Source: UBA12079 sp964608745
Lineage (GTDB): Bacteria > Patescibacteriota > Minisyncoccia > Phycocordibacterales > UBA12079
DNA length: 50,485 bases
Assembly: GCA_964608745.1 (NCBI GenBank)
Contig: CAZSPC010000004.1
Span: 1 to 50,485, forward strand
Direction of reading: 5' to 3'
The translations under genes and the position numbers were made by a program. Shown piece by piece: positions 7,022-15,764 of the stretch; the stretch's first letter is position 1, and every line of letters begins with the position of its first letter. The notes under the pieces were generated by a model. That model was not told where the DNA came from. It worked only from the letters and a program-made list of their open reading frames with translations, and searched no databases.

Positions 7022-7732
7022 TTATTTTTCCTTAGATTCACCGAACCCTCTATAAGAATCAATCTTATCCATCAACCAGATTGTTAAATACATAAAAGGT
7101 GTGTCAATCAAAGCTATCACTATTTTACTAACCCACTGTCCAACAATAAGTGGCCAAATTGGGAACACTCCATAAAAAGCTATTGTAACAAAAATAGTTG
7201 AATCCAAAAATTGACTGACAATTGTTGAGGCATTATTTCTCAGCCATAAGTGCTTACCTTCTGTTTTCTTTTTCCAAAAATGAAAAGCCCAAACATCATG
7301 ATTTTGTGATATTAAGTAAGCAATGAATCCAGCGAGAGCAATTCTTGGGGTCAAAGCAAAAACGCGTGAAAACATTTCTGAAATTTCAATCGAGAATTCA
7401 GCGGGTTGCCAATGTAAAACAAAATAAGCTGAAACCATAAACCCAAGGCTGGCTAAAAAACCGGACCAAACAGCCTTTCTCGCATATTCTTTCCCCCACT
7501 TTTCAGAAATTAAGTCAGTTATAAAAAAAGTCATTGAAAAAACAATAACACCGGCAGGAACAGTAAACGGACCAAACATTACAATCTTATTGGCAAAAAT
7601 ATTTGCCATAACAACTAAGGCTGAAACAAGAGCAATGGGATATTCAACCCCATATCTCTTTCCTAACACACCAGCTACTGTTCCAATTATGAAAGTTGCC
7701 AATATCCATAAAATTACTAGCGAAATACTCAT
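7022..7732 (-). CDS. yhhQ: Queuosine precursor transporter, YhhQ/VUT family
   Basis: 236 aa integral membrane protein with about six transmembrane helices. Family signatures include VPAGVIVFSMTFFITDLISE and the STIVSQFLDSTIFV stretch. In E. coli YhhQ imports preQ0/preQ1 for queuosine modification of tRNA. No tgt, queA or queG gene is in the window, so the enzyme using the precursor must be elsewhere. The gene is divergent from tsaD and shares a 20-bp A/T palindromic spacer with it; both genes lack an SD. Confidence 0.88.
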   Translation of the reverse strand: MSISLVILWILATFIIGTVAGVLGKRYGVEYPIALVSALVVMANIFANKIVMFGPFTVPAGVIVFSMTFFITDLISEKWGKEYARKAVWSGFLASLGFMVSAYFVLHWQPAEFSIEISEMFSRVFALTPRIALAGFIAYLISQNHDVWAFHFWKKKTEGKHLWLRNNASTIVSQFLDSTIFVTIAFYGVFPIWPLIVGQWVSKIVIALIDTPFMYLTIWLMDKIDSYRGFGESKEK

Positions 7733-7740
7733 ATTATTAA

Positions 7741-7746
7741 TATAAT
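7741..7746 (+). promoter_or_regulatory. -10 box of tsaD, 7 nt before the start
   Basis: TATAAT ends 7 nt before the tsaD ATG, as expected for a leaderless transcript. No good -35 is visible. The surrounding ATATTATTAATATAAT is nearly palindromic and also gives a TATTAT -10 for yhhQ on the other strand. Confidence 0.5.
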
Positions 7747-7753
7747 AGCAGGT

Positions 7754-9019
7754 ATGAAAATTTTAGCCATAGAAACATCTTGTGATGAAACAGCTATTAG
7801 TATTATTGAAGCTAAGGGCGGTTTTCGTAAACCGCAATTCAAAATAATCTCTGACACCGTTATTTCACAGGTAAACCTGCATAAAGAATATGGGGGTGTT
7901 TATCCGAGCTTAGCCAAAAGAGAACACACGAGGAATTTATTACCAATATTGAAAAGAACTCTAAACAAAAGTGGTTTATTGTTACATCATAAGAAAAATA
8001 AAAAGCTTAAAGCCTACAGCTTACAGCTTACAGAAAGAAATACAAAAAAGGTTAAAAAGATAATGGAAAGAGAGCCGGAGTTGGCAGGGGCTCTACTTGA
8101 TTTTGTTGGTAAAAATAAAGTGCCTAAAATTGATGCTGTTGCTGTCACCCAGGGTCCAGGGCTTGAGCCAGCACTCTGGACAGGAATTAATTTTGCCAAG
8201 GCACTTGCTTTGCTTTGGAATAAGCCTTTTATTCCGGTTAATCACCTAGAAGGACATATATTCGCTTCGCTCATAAATTATAAATTAAAAATTATAAATT
8301 ATAAATTTCCGATATTAGCTTTGCTAATATCGGGTGGACATACGCAGTTGGTCTTAATGAAAAGTTTTGACAAATTCAAGATTATCGGAGAAACAAGAGA
8401 CGATGCTGTTGGTGAAGCATATGACAAAGTAGCAAGGACACTTGGTCTTCCCTATCCTGGCGGTCCTCAGATTTCTGCCTTGGCAGAAATCTGCGCAGAC
8501 TCACGCAGAACAAACGCAGAAAAACGCAGAAAACGAATTTTTGCCAAAGGCAAAAATTCGTCCTACTTACTACCAACTACCAACTACCAACTACCCAGGC
8601 CTATGATTAATTCAGGTGATTTTGATTTTTCATTTTCTGGATTAAAAACTGCTGTCTTGTATAAAGTACAAAAATTACCCAAATTAACATTAAAACAAAA
8701 AAAAGAGATCGCTTTTGAATTTGAAGAAGCTGTCACAGAAGTTTTATTTAAAAAAACTGTGTCAGCATTGGAAAAATACAAAGCCAAAACTTTAATTCTG
8801 GGAGGTGGGGTTGTGGCCAATAAAAATATCCGAAAAACGTTTTCAGATTATGAAAAAAATACAGATGGTTTAGATGTACTAATTCCTGAAATAAAATACA
8901 CAGGAGACAACGCCGTAATGATTGGAATTGCTGGATATTTTAGATATTTAAATAAAAAAATAATTGAACCAACAAAAATAGGAAAAGTAAAAGCAAATGG
9001 AAACTTGCGTTTAAGATAA
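7754..9019 (+). CDS. tsaD: tRNA threonylcarbamoyl transferase TsaD, with insertions
   Basis: Catalyses threonylcarbamoyl transfer to A37 of ANN-decoding tRNAs. Conserved ETSCDET, HKEYGGVYPSLAKREH, GPGLEPALW, the metal ligands in NHLEGHI, SGGHT, and TGDNAVM near the end. At 421 aa it is about 80 residues longer than usual (about 340). Three low-complexity inserts account for most of this: residues about 84-96 (KLKAYSLQLTER), about 173-186 (LINYKLKIINYKF) and about 237-281 (from ISALAE through TNYQLP). Their DNA resembles intergenic repeats and forms hairpins at about 8307-8331, 8468-8493 and 8535-8559. All active-site motifs survive. Confidence 0.95.
   Translation: MKILAIETSCDETAISIIEAKGGFRKPQFKIISDTVISQVNLHKEYGGVYPSLAKREHTRNLLPILKRTLNKSGLLLHHKKNKKLKAYSLQLTERNTKKVKKIMEREPELAGALLDFVGKNKVPKIDAVAVTQGPGLEPALWTGINFAKALALLWNKPFIPVNHLEGHIFASLINYKLKIINYKFPILALLISGGHTQLVLMKSFDKFKIIGETRDDAVGEAYDKVARTLGLPYPGGPQISALAEICADSRRTNAEKRRKRIFAKGKNSSYLLPTTNYQLPRPMINSGDFDFSFSGLKTAVLYKVQKLPKLTLKQKKEIAFEFEEAVTEVLFKKTVSALEKYKAKTLILGGGVVANKNIRKTFSDYEKNTDGLDVLIPEIKYTGDNAVMIGIAGYFRYLNKKIIEPTKIGKVKANGNLRLR
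8465..8597. repeat. Intergenic-type repeat block inside tsaD
   Basis: Two hairpins (CAGATTTCTGCC with complement; GAATTTTTGCC with complement) plus direct repeats: ACGCAGA units and CTACCAACTACCAACTAC. This composition is typical of spacer DNA, yet the frame stays open. Confidence 0.75.
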
Positions 9020-9045
9020 TAAATATATTAAATTTTTTATTTATA

Positions 9046-9076
9046 AAAAGCGTCGATTTAATAAATCAACGCTTTT
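9046..9076. terminator. Bidirectional terminator
   Basis: AAAAGCGTCGATTTA pairs with TAAATCAACGCTTTT (one mismatch) between the converging tsaD and the lipoprotein gene. Confidence 0.75.
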
Positions 9077-9077
9077 C

Positions 9078-10118
9078 TTATATTTTTGGAGTACAAACAA
9101 TCAAAGAATCAAGTAAAGGTAGATTGCTTGGATGAGCTTTTCCAAACCCATAATAACCCCATTTCTTACCCGCACTATTAGCAAAAGTAATACTGTAAGG
9201 ATCATAACCCGAAACAAGCATCATATGGCCTTCTTCATTATCAATATTAGGCCATAAATAACCATTCTGATCCCAATCAACAGTTCTACCAAAAGAAGTA
9301 AAAATTACTTGATTAAGAAGAAGGCTTGCTTTGAGATTTAAGAACAAATCTCCATCTAATTTTTTCAAATCAACACATCGACTTGCCACACCTTTCATTT
9401 TTAAGATTTCAAAAAGATAGGAAGGATTAGCCCCTTCTTTTGGATAATGTTTATCCAAAGAACGACTAGCATGATAAAGTCCTTTGGCTAACACATCATC
9501 ATTTTTTGTTCCAAAATCCAATCCAAAATTTTTCTCGACAACTCTTTCGTATAAAGCACCCGTATAACCAACACAGGTTTTCGTTGGGCGCTGATCCATA
9601 ATCATACTCGGGGTAATAGAACCAAAGAAAAAATCAGGAAGTGGTTTTGAAGCAATGATTTTAATTAAATCTTCTGACAAATAAGTTATATACCTTCTTG
9701 GCCAAATTCCGTTTATTTGATAATAAATAAACGCAACCGTTTTAAAAATATCTTGAACTATGATATTTGCCAAGATACTTGTTTGAATTGATAATTCTCG
9801 ATGATCAATCAAACTAGATACTGATACAAGTACCTTACCTCTTTTTATCGTGCTTCTTGCTTTTTTTATTACCTGGTTAATTTCTTTTTTAATTTTATTC
9901 CAACCGAGAATAAGATCAGGCTCATACTCATCTAGTTCAGTCACTTGTTGTAAAACCTGTTTCTCCATTGTGAGATATAGGTCAGTAATTAATTCAAAAT
10001 TTTGTTGGTAAATTTCCGCATCGGAAAAATTTTCTTTTTTAATTAATATGTTTGATTTTTTGGCACAACCAAAACAAAAGAAAAATAATGTAAAACAAAC
10101 TAGAATTTTTTGAAACAT
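9078..10118 (-). CDS. Secreted lipoprotein with papain-like peptidase domain
   Basis: 346 aa; GGAGGAGG sits before ATG 10118. Signal peptide with lipobox FCFGC, lipidated Cys18. The C-terminal half has papain-fold landmarks: C182 in KTCVGYTGA, H298 in EGHMMLVSGYD, N314 in ANSAGKKWGYYG, which match the Cys/His/Asn triad order and the Asn-Ser-x-Gly-x-x-Trp-Gly signature of C1-type peptidases. The N-terminal 150 residues are helical and unrecognised. It probably acts on the cell surface. It lies 2 nt from the upstream small secreted gene, so they form an operon and may be partners. Confidence 0.72.
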   Translation of the reverse strand: MFQKILVCFTLFFFCFGCAKKSNILIKKENFSDAEIYQQNFELITDLYLTMEKQVLQQVTELDEYEPDLILGWNKIKKEINQVIKKARSTIKRGKVLVSVSSLIDHRELSIQTSILANIIVQDIFKTVAFIYYQINGIWPRRYITYLSEDLIKIIASKPLPDFFFGSITPSMIMDQRPTKTCVGYTGALYERVVEKNFGLDFGTKNDDVLAKGLYHASRSLDKHYPKEGANPSYLFEILKMKGVASRCVDLKKLDGDLFLNLKASLLLNQVIFTSFGRTVDWDQNGYLWPNIDNEEGHMMLVSGYDPYSITFANSAGKKWGYYGFGKAHPSNLPLLDSLIVCTPKI

Positions 10119-10120
10119 TT

Positions 10121-10432
10121 TTATCCTCCTCCACTAATAAAAATACTCAGATTATCAAAATCGCAACCTTCTTTTATTACTTTTTCAGCGATTTTTCCAA
10201 CAAGGTTTATTTTCAAATTTTCATCTCTTAAATGAGCATAAATATAAGTTGCTTGCTCAATCCACTTTTCGATTTTGTAAAAATAAGTTTCATTTTTACA
10301 TATAACTAAAACAGAAACTTTTACATCTTTTGCTTCATATCTTAAAATTTTTTCTTCAAAAGCAAAAATATTACTGTTTAGTAAACAAAAAGTCATAACA
10401 AAAATAATAAGACTCCCAAAAAATATTTTCAT
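10121..10432 (-). CDS. Small secreted hypothetical protein
   Basis: 103 aa with a classical signal peptide (residues 1-24, cleavage after NIFA) and a GGAGGAGG ribosome binding site before ATG 10432. The mature part is mixed alpha/beta with two Cys and ends FISGGG. It is directly upstream of the papain-like lipoprotein and could be a propeptide-like inhibitor or substrate; this is only positional inference. Confidence 0.65.
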   Translation of the reverse strand: MKIFFGSLIIFVMTFCLLNSNIFAFEEKILRYEAKDVKVSVLVICKNETYFYKIEKWIEQATYIYAHLRDENLKINLVGKIAEKVIKEGCDFDNLSIFISGGG

Positions 10433-10507
10433 CTTCCTCCTCCTTCTTTTAATTTCAAATATACAATCCTAATTCAATCCTATTAAAAACAACAATTAAA
10501 GTCAAGA

Positions 10508-10577
10508 AAAAACAAGTTCCTAGTTGGGATTTTTAGCTACGATCGTAGCTAAAAATCCCAACTAGGAACTTGTTTTT
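10508..10577. terminator. 70-bp perfect palindrome (bidirectional terminator-like)
   Basis: Arms of 35 bp with no mismatch and no spacer, centred on GATC at 10541-10544, with A runs before and T runs after. It separates the cysteine desulfurase gene from the secreted-protein operon. Confidence 0.85.
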
Positions 10578-10596
10578 ATTATCTTATATAGATCTA

Positions 10597-11808
10597 TTAC
10601 AAACTTTCTTTTATACTTTTTACAACAAAATCAATTTGTTTTTTTGTTGTATTTTTCCCGATTGTAAATCTTAGAGAATTATATGCTCCACCACAACCAA
10701 GTGCATCTATTACATAAGATTCTCTGCCCTTTTTACCCATACAGGCAGAGCGAGACGCACAAGCGATTCCTTTTTCATCCAATTTTACAATCATAAATTC
10801 ACTATTTAAACCCTTGATTGAAATATTTATGTTATTAGGTAATCTGTCTTCCCTACTACCGTTTAAAATACTGTTCTTTATTTTTCCTAAAACCTGATCA
10901 ATAAAATAATCTCTCAATATAATAAGTCTATTTGATTCTTTTTCTCGTTCCTTATCTGCTAATTCAAAAGCTTTAGCCAAACCTACTATCAATGGTACGT
11001 TTTCTGTTCCTGCACGATGTCCCATTTCTTGATTTCCTCCTGCTAAGAGAGGTTTCAATCTTACATCTCTTTTTTTATACAAAGCCCCCACTCCTTTTGG
11101 TCCATAAATTTTTTGTCCGTCGATTGTCATCATATCTACACCCAAACTATTTACATCTAATTTTAAAAATAAAGGTGCCTGACTTGCATCACAATGAAAA
11201 ACTGGATTTAGGTCCCGGGGACCTAAATTTTTTCGATGCTGACGGAGAATGTGGGCTATTTTTGAAATAGGTTGAATTGTCCCAATTTCATTATTTGCAT
11301 ACATTACCGAAACCAAAACCGTATTTTCTTTCAATGAATTTCTTAACTCTTTCAAATCAATAATCCCTTCTGCATCAATTCCGATATAATCTACTTTTAC
11401 ACCTTTTTTCTCAAATTTTTCAAACAAATATAAAATAGACGGGTGTTCCATTTTAGTTGTAATAATATGCAGATCTTCTAATTTTTTACCCTGTCCAAGC
11501 AAATTATTTATATATCCCAAAACAGCCATCGAATTTGATTCTGTTCCGCTAGATGTAAAAATAACTTCATCGTTATGACATTTGAAAATTCTTGATATTT
11601 TTTTTCGAGATTCCTCAACAGCATTTTTAGCAATGACCCCCTCTTTGTGTATTGCTCCTGGATTTCCAAAATTCTCACTCCAAAAAGGCTTCATCGCTTT
11701 CAAAACCTTTTCATCCACTGGCGTCGCTGCCGCGTAATCCATATATATTCTTTTTTGCCCGTTCATTTTTTTAAAAAATGAATTAGGGTTTTGTGTTTTC
11801 TTTAACAT
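10597..11808 (-). CDS. Cysteine desulfurase (NifS/IscS family)
   Basis: PLP enzyme releasing sulfur from cysteine for Fe-S clusters or tRNA thiolation. Motifs: DYAAATPVD, FTSSGTESNS, MEHPS, CDASQ, the PLP lysine K233 in DGQKIYGPKG, GTEN, and the mobile catalytic cysteine C356 in SRSACMG. 403 aa from ATG 11808, or 389 from ATG 11766, which gives the more usual N-terminus; neither has an SD. Residues about 193-201 (KNLGPRDLN), just before the conserved CDASQ strand, are encoded by a 23-bp palindrome at 11206-11228 and appear inserted. No iscU or mnmA is adjacent. Confidence 0.93.
   Translation of the reverse strand: MLKKTQNPNSFFKKMNGQKRIYMDYAAATPVDEKVLKAMKPFWSENFGNPGAIHKEGVIAKNAVEESRKKISRIFKCHNDEVIFTSSGTESNSMAVLGYINNLLGQGKKLEDLHIITTKMEHPSILYLFEKFEKKGVKVDYIGIDAEGIIDLKELRNSLKENTVLVSVMYANNEIGTIQPISKIAHILRQHRKNLGPRDLNPVFHCDASQAPLFLKLDVNSLGVDMMTIDGQKIYGPKGVGALYKKRDVRLKPLLAGGNQEMGHRAGTENVPLIVGLAKAFELADKEREKESNRLIILRDYFIDQVLGKIKNSILNGSREDRLPNNINISIKGLNSEFMIVKLDEKGIACASRSACMGKKGRESYVIDALGCGGAYNSLRFTIGKNTTKKQIDFVVKSIKESL
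11206..11228. repeat. 23-bp palindrome inside the cysteine desulfurase gene
   Basis: 11-bp perfect arms (ATTTAGGTCCC) around one central base. The 11+1+11 geometry matches the palindrome at 49077-49099. Confidence 0.8.
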
Positions 11809-11929
11809 AAAAATATAAATTTACCAAAGGTTATTATCTCATATTTCTTTATTTGAATCAAAAATCTGCGTAGATATTTACGCAAATTTTTTAACTACTT
11901 ATATATGTTTACCATAAAGTCAATTGACT

Positions 11930-12826
11930 TTATAACAAGGCTAATTGGGCTAGTTTTATTGCACCTTCTTTTGTTTTTGCAACACAAATAAACCGACCAT
12001 TATGGCAAAACAATGCGTCCTGTACTCCGGTTATCTGAACCAACTCATCGCCCCTTTTCCCTGCCCAGCTTTGCGGGAAGTCTTTTCTATTTTCAAAGGA
12101 ATGCATATCATCCCGAACCGCCTTTGTATACCACCTGTCCTGCCTCAGTACTACCGCAAACAAAGGCTCGGGGTATTTATTTAAAATATTTTGCCAAGGA
12201 TAAACATCATCTAAAACAATAATTCTTTTATCTTTTGCTTTCTGATAAATTTTCTCTACTATTTTTTCCGCCTTTTTTACATTCTGTGCCTTAATTATTT
12301 CTCTTTCAAGAAGTTTTTTAGCAAGTTCAACCGCTTTTAAAAATAAATCGTCATAGTTTTTCTTTTCAGGCCAAATAGGATCAAACGCTGTTATAATATC
12401 GTGTAAAATATACGGATAAACCCCCTCAAACTTATTTTCATAAGTCATCACTCCGTTATCTATTGCGTCTATTGGCTGACATAATTTTTGGTCTATTTTT
12501 TCAGCAATTTTTTTGGAACCACACAAATCTCCTCCAAACTTTTTCCAAATCAACCCAAAAGATGAATATGGTATTTTGTTGTCACGCTTTCCTGCCCCAC
12601 CTTCTTGGTGGTGATCAAAACGATTTGTTTCTGAATCATATATTCCACCGACATCATATACATAACCACCTTTCTCAATAATATTTTGATCACGAGTTCG
12701 AATAATTTTTGCTTTTTTGTTTTCTTTTTCTAAAACCAGCAACAAAGTTGCAGTCGCAAAAACATCATCTGCATGAAAACCTCCATCATGGGTTACTAAT
12801 TTTACTTTTTTTCTTGTGTCAAACAT
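11930..12826 (-). CDS. MYG1/UPF0160 family metal-dependent hydrolase
   Basis: 298 aa, cytoplasmic. N-terminal VTHDGGFHADDVFATA and FDHHQ are the metal-binding signatures of the MYG1 family, distantly related to DHH phosphoesterases; eukaryotic MYG1 is reported as a 3'-5' RNA exonuclease. The C-terminal GVQDALFCHNGRFICVAKT is also typical. The length is usual for the family. No SD; the gene is divergent from the small membrane protein at 12907. Substrate in this organism unknown. Confidence 0.85.
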   Translation of the reverse strand: MFDTRKKVKLVTHDGGFHADDVFATATLLLVLEKENKKAKIIRTRDQNIIEKGGYVYDVGGIYDSETNRFDHHQEGGAGKRDNKIPYSSFGLIWKKFGGDLCGSKKIAEKIDQKLCQPIDAIDNGVMTYENKFEGVYPYILHDIITAFDPIWPEKKNYDDLFLKAVELAKKLLEREIIKAQNVKKAEKIVEKIYQKAKDKRIIVLDDVYPWQNILNKYPEPLFAVVLRQDRWYTKAVRDDMHSFENRKDFPQSWAGKRGDELVQITGVQDALFCHNGRFICVAKTKEGAIKLAQLALL

Positions 12827-12906
12827 TGTTTTATGATAGTTTTTAGTTAGTTTTTAGTTAGAAATATAGTTAAAAGTATAACATAAATGAATATTGGGAG
12901 AAGAAA

Positions 12907-13179
12907 ATGAGCACAAAAAAAGAACTGCTTTCTAAACACGATTGTCCAACAGCCTTAATGATATTTTTCGCGATCTTTTCTTGTCTTACTCTTGTATTTT
13001 TTATACAAGAAATGATATTAATCAAAAACGATTTGCTTTGTATGTCTTCTGTATATCTTTTTTTTACCGCAATCATCGTACTAACATGCCTTTTCTTGCT
13101 TGCTGTAATTATTACGTTTTTGTTAATTAGATTAAGAAAACAAAATATTGAGCTAGTAAACAAAGATTTGTTAAATTAA
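12907..13179 (+). CDS. Small two-helix membrane protein
   Basis: 90 aa, with GGGAGAAGAAA before ATG 12907. Two hydrophobic helices (about residues 16-36 and 48-73) are separated by a short loop and followed by a basic C-terminal tail. No family was recognised. It is monocistronic with its own terminator. The opposite-strand frame over the same DNA has no start signal and is a shadow. Confidence 0.65.
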   Translation: MSTKKELLSKHDCPTALMIFFAIFSCLTLVFFIQEMILIKNDLLCMSSVYLFFTAIIVLTCLFLLAVIITFLLIRLRKQNIELVNKDLLN

Positions 13180-13212
13180 AAAAATGACAAAAAGTTTTGT
13201 GCACCAAACAAT

Positions 13213-13252
13213 CCACAACCGATTCGATCATTCGAAAAGGTTGTGGTTTTTT
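13213..13252 (+). terminator. Terminator
   Basis: CCACAACC...GGTTGTGG followed by TTTTTTG, with an inner TTCGA/TCGAA pairing. Confidence 0.8.
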
Positions 13253-13260
13253 GTTTTGTT

Positions 13261-13500
13261 ATTTCACAAAGTCTTGCTTTGGCAAACTGGTATCTGAATT
13301 GCTTTTCCGTCAGCTAACGGATCGCGGAAACATGCCTAGTGATTTGCTTTAGCAAACCAAGGCCTGGATTGCCACAGGCGCAGCCTTCGCAATGACGAGT
13401 TTAATGAATTTTGGCGGAGCCAAAATTCATTCTATTGGCTACTGGCTATAAGCTACGAGCTTGTCGACTACCAGCCTTAAAAGTAATAGACTTTTAGCCA
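13261..13500. repeat. Mosaic of short palindromic repeats in a gene-free spacer
   Basis: No gene lies between 13180 and 13549. It holds TTTGCTTTAGCAAA, CCGTCAGCTAACGG, the common bacterial repeat type GGATTGCCAC...TTCGCAATGACGAG, GAATTTTGG-CGGAG-CCAAAATTC, and a stem built on GGCT...AAGCT/AGCTT...AGCC. This is repeat-derived spacer DNA. Confidence 0.6.
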
Positions 13501-13549
13501 TAAAAATGTATAATTTCTAGGTATACTAACTATTTTTTATATAAATAAT

Positions 13550-14026
13550 ATGCCTATCTTTATTTCAACAGAACAAATTATCACTTATGTGCTTTTAGCA
13601 CTAATTATTTTGCTTGTTTTGTGGATTATCAGGTTAGAAATAAAAATCAAAAAAATTCCAGCATTAAAATTAAACGAAAACTTAAACCAAAGAATTGATA
13701 GCGCGCAGACAGAAATTGAAAACTTAAAACAATTCAAACAAGATAGTTCTTTGAGTATCGGGGCTATCAACGCTGAATTGAAACATACTATTCAAGGTAT
13801 TGAAACGGTTAGATTTAACCCTTTTAAAAGCGATGGGGTTGGTGGAAATCAATCTTTTGCTACTGCAATGATTGATCAAAACGGCAATGGGGTTATTTTT
13901 TCTAGTTTATATTCAAGAGAAAAAGTAAGTGTTTTTGCTAAACCAATTAAAAATTGGAATTGCGAATACGAAATGTCGGGAGAAGAAAAGGAAGTATTGG
14001 AAAAAATGAAAAACAATAAAAAGTAA
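13550..14026 (+). CDS. DUF4446 family protein
   Basis: 158 aa. N-terminal transmembrane helix (about residues 8-27), a coiled-coil-like stretch (about 40-75), then the DUF4446 core with RFNPFKSDGVGGNQSFATAM, NGNGVIFSSLYSRE and VFAKPI. The family occurs in Firmicutes and CPR and has no established function. No SD. It lies upstream of infB on the same strand, but with a 160-bp A/T-rich spacer. Confidence 0.85.
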   Translation: MPIFISTEQIITYVLLALIILLVLWIIRLEIKIKKIPALKLNENLNQRIDSAQTEIENLKQFKQDSSLSIGAINAELKHTIQGIETVRFNPFKSDGVGGNQSFATAMIDQNGNGVIFSSLYSREKVSVFAKPIKNWNCEYEMSGEEKEVLEKMKNNKK

Positions 14027-14188
14027 ACACCGAGCTTACATCTGAATTTTTAATTTATAATTTATGAATTTCTAAACAATAAATAAATTTAAAAATGTTT
14101 AAAACATTAAAAAATTAATTGATTAAAAATTGTTTAAAAATTAAAAATTTTAAATTAAAAATTTCTAAGTTTGAGTATTTAATAAAAT

Positions 14189-15688
14189 ATGCCTGACCAA
14201 AAATCACAAAAGAATACAACCGAGAGGTCACCGATAATAGCAGTTATGGGTCATATTGACCATGGTAAATCTGCCCTCCTAGACTACATCAGAAAATCAA
14301 ATGTTGTTGAAAATGAAGCTGGTGGTATCACTCAACACATCTCTGCTTATGAAGTAAATCAGGGTGGCAAAAAAATCACTTTTTTAGACACACCAGGGCA
14401 CGCAGCGTTCACTGCAATGCGTTCACGAGGCGCAAATATCGCTGACATTGCTATTTTAATTGTATCAGCAGAAGAAGGCCCCAAACCTCAAACATTGGAA
14501 GCCTTGGAATCAATAAAGGAAGCAAAAATTCCTTTTATTGTTGCCATTAACAAAATTGACAAACCAGGAGCAGATATCGAAAGAACTAAAAACCAATTAG
14601 TAGAAAAAGAGATTTATCTTGAAGGTTTTGGTGGGGATATTCCATTTGCTCCAATTTCTGCAAAAAGTGGTGAGGGTATCCCTGAACTACTCGATACACT
14701 ACTTCTTATGGCGGAAATGGAAGAACTGAAAGGAGATGGAAATAAGAACGCAGAAGGGTTTGTTTTGGAATCAAACCGTGACCCTAAAAAAGGAATTTCA
14801 GCAACATTGATTATCAACAACGGAACAATGAAATCAGGTTCTTTCATAGTTGTAGAGGATAAAATAGCCCCCACAAGAATCATGCAAGATTTCTTGGGTA
14901 AACCAATAAAAGAAGTTAGTTTTTCTAGTCCTGTCGAGATTATTGGATTTAAGGATATTCCAACCGTTGGTTCAACTTTTGTTGTTGTTGACTCTAAAAA
15001 GGAAGCTGAAAAATTAGCTACTGCCTATACCCCAGAAAAAACAAAAGGTAGGGTACCAGGTACCCCACTTTCTGACGAAGGGACAATCATACCTTTGATT
15101 ATCAAAGCAGATGTACTGGGAAGTATTGAAGCAATCGAAAAAGAAATTTCAAAAATTGAAACTAAAAATGCTCAGATAAATATAATTCATACTGGTGTTG
15201 GAGATATTAATGAAAACGATATATTGATGACGGGGAATGCTCCAATGTCTCTGGTTGTTGGATTTAATGTAAAACTAGATGTCAGTGCCCAAGACCTGGC
15301 TGAAAGAGCCGAAATTGATATAAAAACTTTTGATATTATTTACAAACTAACCGAATGGCTTGAAAAAAAAGTGATTGAAAAAACCCCAAAGAAAAAGGTT
15401 GAAAAAATTATCGGAAAAGCAAAGGTAATGAGAATTTTCAATAAAACAAAAAACAAACAGGTTGTTGGGGGTGAAGTTATTGAAGGTTCTCTTTCTGTTG
15501 GCGCTAAATTAAGAATTTTAAGAAGAGAAAACGAAATTGATGACAGAGGAAAAGTTGCTGGAATACAGGTTCAAAAAAATGATGTGAACGAAGCAAGCGA
15601 GGGGCAGCAATTTGGATCAATGATTGAATCAAAACAAGAAATAGCAAAAGGAGATGTGCTCGAAGCATTTATAATAAGCGAAGAATAG
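14189..15688 (+). CDS. infB: Translation initiation factor IF-2, core form
   Basis: GTPase delivering fMet-tRNA to the 30S subunit. G-motifs: GHIDHGKS (G1), DTPGH (G3), NKID (G4), SAK (G5); then domains II-IV. At 499 aa it lacks the long N-terminal region of most bacterial IF-2, as often in CPR. Residues about 286-295 (KGRVPGTPLS) come from the palindrome GGGTACC-A-GGTACCC at 15051-15065 in the linker between domain II and domain III; 18 bp of it are identical to an intergenic palindrome at 32227-32244. No SD. Confidence 0.96.
   Translation: MPDQKSQKNTTERSPIIAVMGHIDHGKSALLDYIRKSNVVENEAGGITQHISAYEVNQGGKKITFLDTPGHAAFTAMRSRGANIADIAILIVSAEEGPKPQTLEALESIKEAKIPFIVAINKIDKPGADIERTKNQLVEKEIYLEGFGGDIPFAPISAKSGEGIPELLDTLLLMAEMEELKGDGNKNAEGFVLESNRDPKKGISATLIINNGTMKSGSFIVVEDKIAPTRIMQDFLGKPIKEVSFSSPVEIIGFKDIPTVGSTFVVVDSKKEAEKLATAYTPEKTKGRVPGTPLSDEGTIIPLIIKADVLGSIEAIEKEISKIETKNAQINIIHTGVGDINENDILMTGNAPMSLVVGFNVKLDVSAQDLAERAEIDIKTFDIIYKLTEWLEKKVIEKTPKKKVEKIIGKAKVMRIFNKTKNKQVVGGEVIEGSLSVGAKLRILRRENEIDDRGKVAGIQVQKNDVNEASEGQQFGSMIESKQEIAKGDVLEAFIISEE
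15051..15068. repeat. Palindrome inside infB, shared with 32227-32244
   Basis: GGGTACCAGGTACCCCAC is present identically here (in frame) and in the intercistronic region upstream of the LolA-like gene. Confidence 0.8.
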
Positions 15689-15764
15689 CCAAAGAAATTT
15701 TTAATTTATGAATTTATAATTTTTAAACAATTTTTAATGAGTTAATTTTAAATGTTTTAAACCA

